Positions 5,437-8,935 of a stretch of DNA of 8,935 bases are shown here, piece after piece; positions within the stretch are counted from its first letter, which is position 1, and every line of letters begins with the position of its first letter. Source of the DNA: GWC2-45-19 sp964358085 (lineage in GTDB: Bacteria; Patescibacteriota; Microgenomatia; CAZETR01; Amesbacteraceae); NCBI GenBank assembly GCA_964358085.1, contig CAYHNU010000026.1, forward strand, positions 1 to 8,935, in the 5' to 3' direction. Both the position numbers and the translations under genes were made by a program. Below the pieces are notes generated by a model, which was given only the letters and a program-made list of their open reading frames with translations, did not search any database and was not told where the DNA came from.

Positions 5437-6309
5437 GTGGAAGTTGGAATTGTGGGGTTGCCGAATGTGGGGAAGAGCACCCTGTTTAACGCCCTTCGCT
5501 CTGCTCAGGGTAAGCTCTCTGGGTTAGCTCAAGTGGGTAATTATCCCTTTACAACAATTGAACCGAATGTGGGGGTGGTGCCGGTGCCGGATCCACGTCT
5601 GGCAATTCTGGCAGACGTGGTAAAGACCGAGAAGATTGTGCCGGCCACCGTCAAATTTGTAGATATTGCGGGTCTGGTCAAAGGAGCCTCACAAGGAGAA
5701 GGATTGGGAAATAAGTTTTTACAACATATCCGGGAAGTGGACGCGATTTTGTATTTACTGCGAGATTTTAGCGATGAGAATATTGTTCGCGCCGGGTCAA
5801 CAAACCCTAAAGACGATTATGAAATTTTAAAATTGGAACTGGAATTAGGGAATATAGTCAACAAGCCGGAGATAGTGGTCTATAACACCGATGAAGATAA
5901 ATTGGAGGGCGAGGGTTTGCGGATTTGCGCCAAGATGGAGGAGGAGCTGGCTAATTTGACGCCGGAAGAACAAAAAGAATATTTGAAGCAGCTGGGGATC
6001 GAAAAAACCGGTCTCGAAAAAGTGATTCGAGCCGCCTTCGAGGTGTTAGGGTTGATGACGTTTCTGACGGCAGGAGAGATTGAAGCTCGGGCATGGACCA
6101 TAAAAAACGGAACTAAGGCGCCGCAGGCGGCGGGAGTAATTCACACCGATTTTGAAAAGAATTTCATTAAGGCCGATGTGGTAAATTGGGAAGATTTTGT
6201 GAAGGCCGGAGGATGGGTAGGGGCCCGGGAGGCGGGCAAAGTGCGTCTTGAAGGCCGAGATTATGTGATGCAAGAAGGGGACGTGGTGGAATTTAAGGTG
6301 GGAGTATAG
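5437..6309 (+). CDS. ychF: YchF/Obg-family P-loop ATPase/GTPase lacking the helical A domain
   Basis: A ribosome-associated TRAFAC-class NTPase, the OLA1 homologue. Visible in order: G1 GLPNVGKST (7-15), switch region FTTIEPN (38-44), G3 DIAGLVKGA (76-84), the YchF-type G4 NTDE (150-153) that replaces NKxD and favours ATP, and the C-terminal TGS domain (about 206-288) with FLTAGEIEARAWTI and QAAGVIHTDFEKNF. The protein is 290 residues against about 363 in E. coli. Aligned from memory, the missing ~70 residues fall between NPKDDYEILKLELELGNI (ending at 140) and KPEIVVYN, exactly where the antiparallel coiled-coil A domain is inserted. The two flanks join in frame with no sign of damage. GTG start. 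It precedes rpsF by 15 bases, placing it with the translation genes. Confidence 0.93.
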   Translation: MEVGIVGLPNVGKSTLFNALRSAQGKLSGLAQVGNYPFTTIEPNVGVVPVPDPRLAILADVVKTEKIVPATVKFVDIAGLVKGASQGEGLGNKFLQHIREVDAILYLLRDFSDENIVRAGSTNPKDDYEILKLELELGNIVNKPEIVVYNTDEDKLEGEGLRICAKMEEELANLTPEEQKEYLKQLGIEKTGLEKVIRAAFEVLGLMTFLTAGEIEARAWTIKNGTKAPQAAGVIHTDFEKNFIKADVVNWEDFVKAGGWVGAREAGKVRLEGRDYVMQEGDVVEFKVGV

Positions 6310-6315
6310 TAAAAT
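6310..6315 (+). promoter_or_regulatory. -10 box upstream of rpsF
   Basis: TAAAAT overlapping the end of ychF, 9 nt before the ATG at 6325. No convincing -35 is seen (TGGAAT at 6287-6292 at 17 nt is weak), so read-through from ychF is also likely. Confidence 0.35.
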
Positions 6316-6324
6316 TGGTGGACA

Positions 6325-6591
6325 ATGAACAAATATGACTTGACGGTTTTGGTTAAAAAGACCGAGGGGGTGGAGGCCAAGATTGAGAAACTTGTAAAAG
6401 CACTGGAAGGCAAGCTGGGGAAATTTACGGAGATGGGTAAAAAGCAGTTGGCCTATCCGATAGCCAAAACCCGAGAGGCGACGTTTTTGAATTGGGTGAT
6501 TGAAATGCCGGCAGAGTCGGTGGTACAATTGGAAAAGAAGTTAGCTATAGATAGAGAAGTTCTGCGACATTTGTGTCTACGCGTTCGTTAA
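6325..6591 (+). CDS. rpsF: 30S ribosomal protein bS6
   Basis: 88 residues, at the short end for bS6. The ferredoxin-like fold is readable: first strand YDLTVLV (4-10), helix with VEAKIEKLVKAL, the strand pair KFTEMGKKQLAYPI (33-46), NWVIEM, and the helix with REVLRHLCLRV at the end. bS6 binds the central domain of 16S rRNA as a partner of bS18 in the 30S platform, and the bS18 gene lies two genes downstream, as in the classic operon. The final 19 bases overlap the ssb start, suggesting translational coupling. Confidence 0.95.
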   Translation: MNKYDLTVLVKKTEGVEAKIEKLVKALEGKLGKFTEMGKKQLAYPIAKTREATFLNWVIEMPAESVVQLEKKLAIDREVLRHLCLRVR

Positions 6592-7040
6592 ACAAAGTAC
6601 AGCTGATTGGTAATTTAACCCGGGATCCGGAGCTTCGGTATACCCCCCAGGGGACAGCGGTCTGTACTATCGGGATGGCGACTAACCGGACGTGGGTGAC
6701 GGAGTCGGGAGAAAAACGGGAAGAGACTGAATTCCATCGGATTGTGGCTTGGAATAAACTGGCAGAATTGTGTTCGCAGCTCTTGTTTAAGGGGCGCAGG
6801 GTATATGTGGAGGGGAGATTGCAGACCAGGCAGTGGACGGGGCAGGATGGTCAGCCGCGGCAGGCAACAGAGATTGTGATTGAAGATATGTTGGTGTTGG
6901 ACAACAAGAGACAAGACGGAGCTGAGACATCGGCGGAACAACCCATTGTGGAGCAGACCGGTCAAGAGGAAACACCGGCTCCCGAAGTAGCAGTTGCGCC
7001 CGTAGCTGATGCGGCAGTAGCTGAAGATATTCCTTTCTAA
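6573..7040 (+). CDS. ssb: Single-stranded DNA-binding protein
   Basis: 155 residues. An OB-fold occupies about 1-110, with the family opening SLNKVQLIGNLTRDPELRYT, then FHRIVAWNKLAEL and VYVEGRLQTRQW. An acidic, alanine- and proline-rich tail follows, ending in the conserved tip DIPF that recruits repair and replication partners. It coats single-stranded DNA during replication, repair and recombination, normally as a tetramer. The GTG start at 6573 overlaps rpsF; no Shine-Dalgarno is visible, so translation probably depends on ribosomes finishing rpsF. The tail is high in A, E and V, consistent with disorder. Confidence 0.96.
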   Translation: MSTRSLNKVQLIGNLTRDPELRYTPQGTAVCTIGMATNRTWVTESGEKREETEFHRIVAWNKLAELCSQLLFKGRRVYVEGRLQTRQWTGQDGQPRQATEIVIEDMLVLDNKRQDGAETSAEQPIVEQTGQEETPAPEVAVAPVADAAVAEDIPF

Positions 7041-7042
7041 AT

Positions 7043-7273
7043 ATGATGCAGAAGAAGAAAATCATCAGGGTGGCCAGGAATTGCCAGTTTTGTAAAGAGA
7101 AAAAGGAGCCGACGTTTAAGGAAGTAGCGATGTTGTCGAGATATATTTCCGAGAGAGGGCGGATATTGAGCCACGACAGAACCGGAGTATGTTCCAAACA
7201 TCAGCGGGCGATGGCCACCGCCATTAAACAGGCCCGGCATTTGGCTATCTTGCCCTTTGTCTCCGGTTTGTAG
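7043..7273 (+). CDS. rpsR: 30S ribosomal protein bS18
   Basis: 76 residues of usual length. The diagnostic core is present: CQFCKEK (14-20), SERGRILSHDRTGVCSKHQR (36-55) and AIKQARHLAILPF (60-72). Cys14, Cys17, Cys50 and His53 keep a CxxC...CxxH arrangement able to bind zinc, the C+ form lost in many bacteria. It partners bS6 on the 30S platform. The start is ATG at 7043, two bases after the ssb stop; ATG at 7046 is an equal alternative. No rplI (bL9) follows, unlike the usual operon. Confidence 0.95.
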   Translation: MMQKKKIIRVARNCQFCKEKKEPTFKEVAMLSRYISERGRILSHDRTGVCSKHQRAMATAIKQARHLAILPFVSGL

Positions 7274-7279
7274 TAGAGT
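7250..7279 (+). promoter_or_regulatory. Promoter of the Ctp protease gene (near-leaderless)
   Basis: -35 TTGCCC (7250-7255) inside the end of rpsR, an 18-nt spacer, and -10 TAGAGT (7274-7279), with 8 nt to the ATG at 7288. This suggests the protease can be transcribed apart from the ribosomal operon. Confidence 0.45.
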
Positions 7280-7287
7280 GTCTTGAT

Positions 7288-8484
7288 ATGCGAAAAAATT
7301 TGTGGATTTTGGTAGTGGTGGTACTGGCAGGGTATGGCGGGTTTTTAGTTGGGGAGCAGAAACTAAAATTAGAAATTAGAAATTGGAGGGTGGATGTAAC
7401 GACCCGGCAAGCCCCGAAGAACACGGTAGCCGACTTTGAGTTGTTTTGGACGGTATGGGATAAGTTAAATCAGCAATATGTGGATAAATCTAAACTGAAC
7501 CCGCAAAAGATGGTGGAAGGGGCGATTTCCGGGATGGTGGCGGCGGTAGGAGATCCGTATACTGTTTTTTTACCAGCGGTTCAAAATAAAGAGGCCAAGG
7601 ATGAGCTGGGTGGTGCGTTTGAGGGAGTGGGAATTCAATTGGGGTTCAAAAGTAATCGCTTGGCAGTGGTGACACCGTTGGAGGGAACCCCGGCGAAAAA
7701 CGCTGGAGTGAGGGCTGGTGATTTAATAGCGCACATTAAAGATGCCAAAAAAGAGGTAGATAGATCAACTGACGGTATGACCTTGCCGGAAGCGGTAAAC
7801 ATTATCCGGGGGACAAAAGGAACACGGGTGGAATTAACATTGATACGAGAAGGAGCAAGTGAACCGATTATAGTAGACCTGGTTCGAGATACAATTCTGG
7901 TAAAAAGTGTGACAGTAGAATTCAAAGATAATGTGGCGGTTTTGAAATTGAATCGGTTTGGTGATAGAACGCAGGATGAATGGAATGATGCCGTGGGACA
8001 AATAGTGGCTAGGGGGGTGAGCGGAATAATATTAGACTTAAGAAATAACCCGGGGGGATATTTGGACGGGGCGGTGTATATGGCGGGAGAATTTTTGGCA
8101 CCCGGAAAAATCGTGGTAACCCAACAATATGGGGACGGAACAAAGGAAGACCGGAGAGTAGACCGGAAAGGGAGGTTGATTCAGACTAAGTTGGTGGTGC
8201 TTGTAAATGAGGGGTCGGCATCGGCGGCGGAAATTTTGGCGGGAGCTTTGCAAGATTACAAAAGAGCCAGAATAGTGGGCGTAAAATCCTTTGGTAAGGG
8301 AAGCGTGCAACAGCCGGAAGATTTCCCTGACGGGGCGGGATTGCATGTGACTATTGCCAAATGGTTGCGTCCCAGCGGGGAATGGATTGATAAAGCCGGC
8401 ATCATGCCGGACGTGGAGGTAAAAATGGACGACAAAGACGAGTCTAACGATCTACAACTGAAAAAAGCAATGGAGTTGCTGTAA
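7288..8484 (+). CDS. S41-family C-terminal processing protease (membrane-anchored)
   Basis: 398 residues. An uncleaved signal anchor lies at about 5-20. A helical region (about 45-105) contains the family's GDPYTVFL. Then come a PDZ domain (about 110-205, with FEGVGIQLGF and LEGTPAKNAGVRAGDLI) and the S41 core with RNNPGG (252-257). The active-site Ser312 is in GSASAAEI and Lys337 in SFGKGSVQ, with the Ser-to-Lys distance of 25 residues typical of Ctp/Prc enzymes. It degrades or trims envelope proteins from exposed C-terminal tails outside the membrane; the PDZ domain captures the substrate tail. It is complete and of family length, so it should be active. The family includes CtpA, CtpB and Prc, and orthology among them cannot be decided here. 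Confidence 0.94.
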   Translation: MRKNLWILVVVVLAGYGGFLVGEQKLKLEIRNWRVDVTTRQAPKNTVADFELFWTVWDKLNQQYVDKSKLNPQKMVEGAISGMVAAVGDPYTVFLPAVQNKEAKDELGGAFEGVGIQLGFKSNRLAVVTPLEGTPAKNAGVRAGDLIAHIKDAKKEVDRSTDGMTLPEAVNIIRGTKGTRVELTLIREGASEPIIVDLVRDTILVKSVTVEFKDNVAVLKLNRFGDRTQDEWNDAVGQIVARGVSGIILDLRNNPGGYLDGAVYMAGEFLAPGKIVVTQQYGDGTKEDRRVDRKGRLIQTKLVVLVNEGSASAAEILAGALQDYKRARIVGVKSFGKGSVQQPEDFPDGAGLHVTIAKWLRPSGEWIDKAGIMPDVEVKMDDKDESNDLQLKKAMELL

Positions 8485-8498
8485 TAGCGTAAGTTGAG

Positions 8499-8527
8499 TT
8501 GACAAAGTAACGGAAATAGCGTATATT
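8499..8527 (+). promoter_or_regulatory. Strong promoter of the truncated ATPase gene (leaderless)
   Basis: Perfect -35 TTGACA (8499-8504), a 17-nt spacer, and -10 TATATT (8522-8527, five of six), followed by 7 nt and the ATG at 8535. The best sigma70-type site in the window. It rules out the TTG at 8526, which lies inside the -10. Confidence 0.7.
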
Positions 8528-8534
8528 GGGACAT

Positions 8535-8894
8535 ATGAAGATCATAAGAGTGCTTGAACAGCAAATTTCTCAACGGCTAGACCAGTCAAACAAGGGAATA
8601 GTGATTTATGGTCCACGGCAGGCGGGAAAGACGACTTTGGTGAATGATCTTCTCTTGCAAAAAAGCTGGAGGACGTTGGTCTTAAATGGAGACCGCAGGG
8701 GAGAGTGGTGGGACATGCTTGTGAGTCGGGATCTATCACAGTTTAAGGTTTTATTGGGTGGATATCGGGCTATAATTGTAGATGAAGCACAAAGAATTCC
8801 AGAGATAGGATTGATTTTGAAGATAATATTAGATGAATTCCCAAGTATGAAAGTAATAGTTACGGGGTCATCGTCTTTGGATTTGGCCTTATAA
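8535..8894 (+). pseudogene. Truncated P-loop ATPase of the AAA_14/DUF4143 type
   Basis: 119 residues from the ATG at 8535. Visible are Walker A GPRQAGKTT, Walker B AIIVDEAQRI and the following strand VIVTGSSSLDLAL. This order and wording match the N-terminal ATPase part of the widespread AAA_14-DUF4143 proteins, which normally run to about 380-400 residues with further AAA helices and a C-terminal DUF4143 domain. Here a TAA follows directly after the sensor-like GSSSLDL strand, and none of the three forward frames beyond it continues recognisably to the window end. It is therefore a 3'-truncated gene, although the strong promoter suggests it is still transcribed. A functional minimal ATPase is possible but unlikely. 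Confidence 0.7.
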
Positions 8895-8911
8895 TAGTCT
8901 AAAACTATACT
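8883..8911 (+). promoter_or_regulatory. Candidate promoter reading out of the window
   Basis: TTGGCC (8883-8888), a 17-nt spacer and TATACT (8906-8911, five of six). It overlaps the end of the truncated ATPase frame and could serve a gene beginning just beyond the right edge. A TATAAT at 8890-8895 has no matching -35. Confidence 0.3.
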
Positions 8912-8935
8912 TTTGTAGGTTATAAGCGGTGGACT

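Noticed and set aside
7879..7890. GGTTCGAGA, resembling a tRNA T-arm.
   Set aside because: It lies inside the protease PDZ region and no acceptor or anticodon stem surrounds it.
8395..8410. Near-perfect palindrome CCGGCAT-C-ATGCCGG.
   Set aside because: It falls in the conserved AGIMPD segment near the end of the S41 protease and is explained by coding constraint; there is no U-tract or partner site.
8526..8534. TTG start extending the truncated ATPase by three residues.
   Set aside because: It lies across the -10 box TATATT; the ATG at 8535 is at the predicted transcript start.

Overview
The window looks like the chromosome of a member of the Candidate Phyla Radiation (Patescibacteria), probably near Microgenomates. 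The grounds are inference from several signs. Genes are densely packed, with overlapping ends and no visible terminators. The proteins are short: the YchF-like GTPase is about 290 residues against the usual ~363. The order rpsF-ssb-rpsR is not followed by rplI, and bL9 loss is reported for parts of this radiation. Several small single-pass membrane proteins with S/T/P-rich linkers are present. No phylogenetic marker could be searched, so the assignment is tentative.

Layout. 1-900: the 3' end of an unrecognised gene, a repeat-disrupted remnant of the start of a HAD-phosphatase gene, and then an intact HAD hydrolase. 887-1357 (minus): a hypothetical protein. 1426-1947: a membrane-anchored SurA-N-like protein. 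1928-2842 (minus): an exported phosphodiester-glycosidase (NAGPA/DUF2233) protein. 2878-3471: a membrane protein with a LytR C-terminal domain. 3484-5397: a visibly AT-richer stretch with a basic protein carrying a RelE-like C-terminus, a 255-base gap, and an APH-fold phosphotransferase. 5437-7273: a conserved housekeeping block of YchF, bS6, SSB and bS18. 7288-8484: an S41 C-terminal processing protease. 8535-8894: a P-loop ATPase that stops far short of its family length.

How the genes relate. bS6, SSB and bS18 form the classic translation/replication operon, with YchF (ribosome-associated) just upstream. The SurA-like, NAGPA, LytR_C and Ctp proteins all act in the membrane or outside it, which suggests a cell-envelope theme in otherwise unrelated transcription units.

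Two window-wide patterns stand out. First, nearly every gene that begins a transcription unit has a sigma70-type -10 box whose last base lies only 6-9 nt before the start codon, usually with a -35 box at 17-18 nt spacing and no Shine-Dalgarno. This predicts leaderless or near-leaderless mRNAs and corrects several start codons. Second, a GC-rich imperfect palindrome occurs twice. One copy disrupts the first HAD start region. The other lies in frame inside the linker of the NAGPA protein, resembling in behaviour the protein-invading palindromic elements known from Rickettsia.
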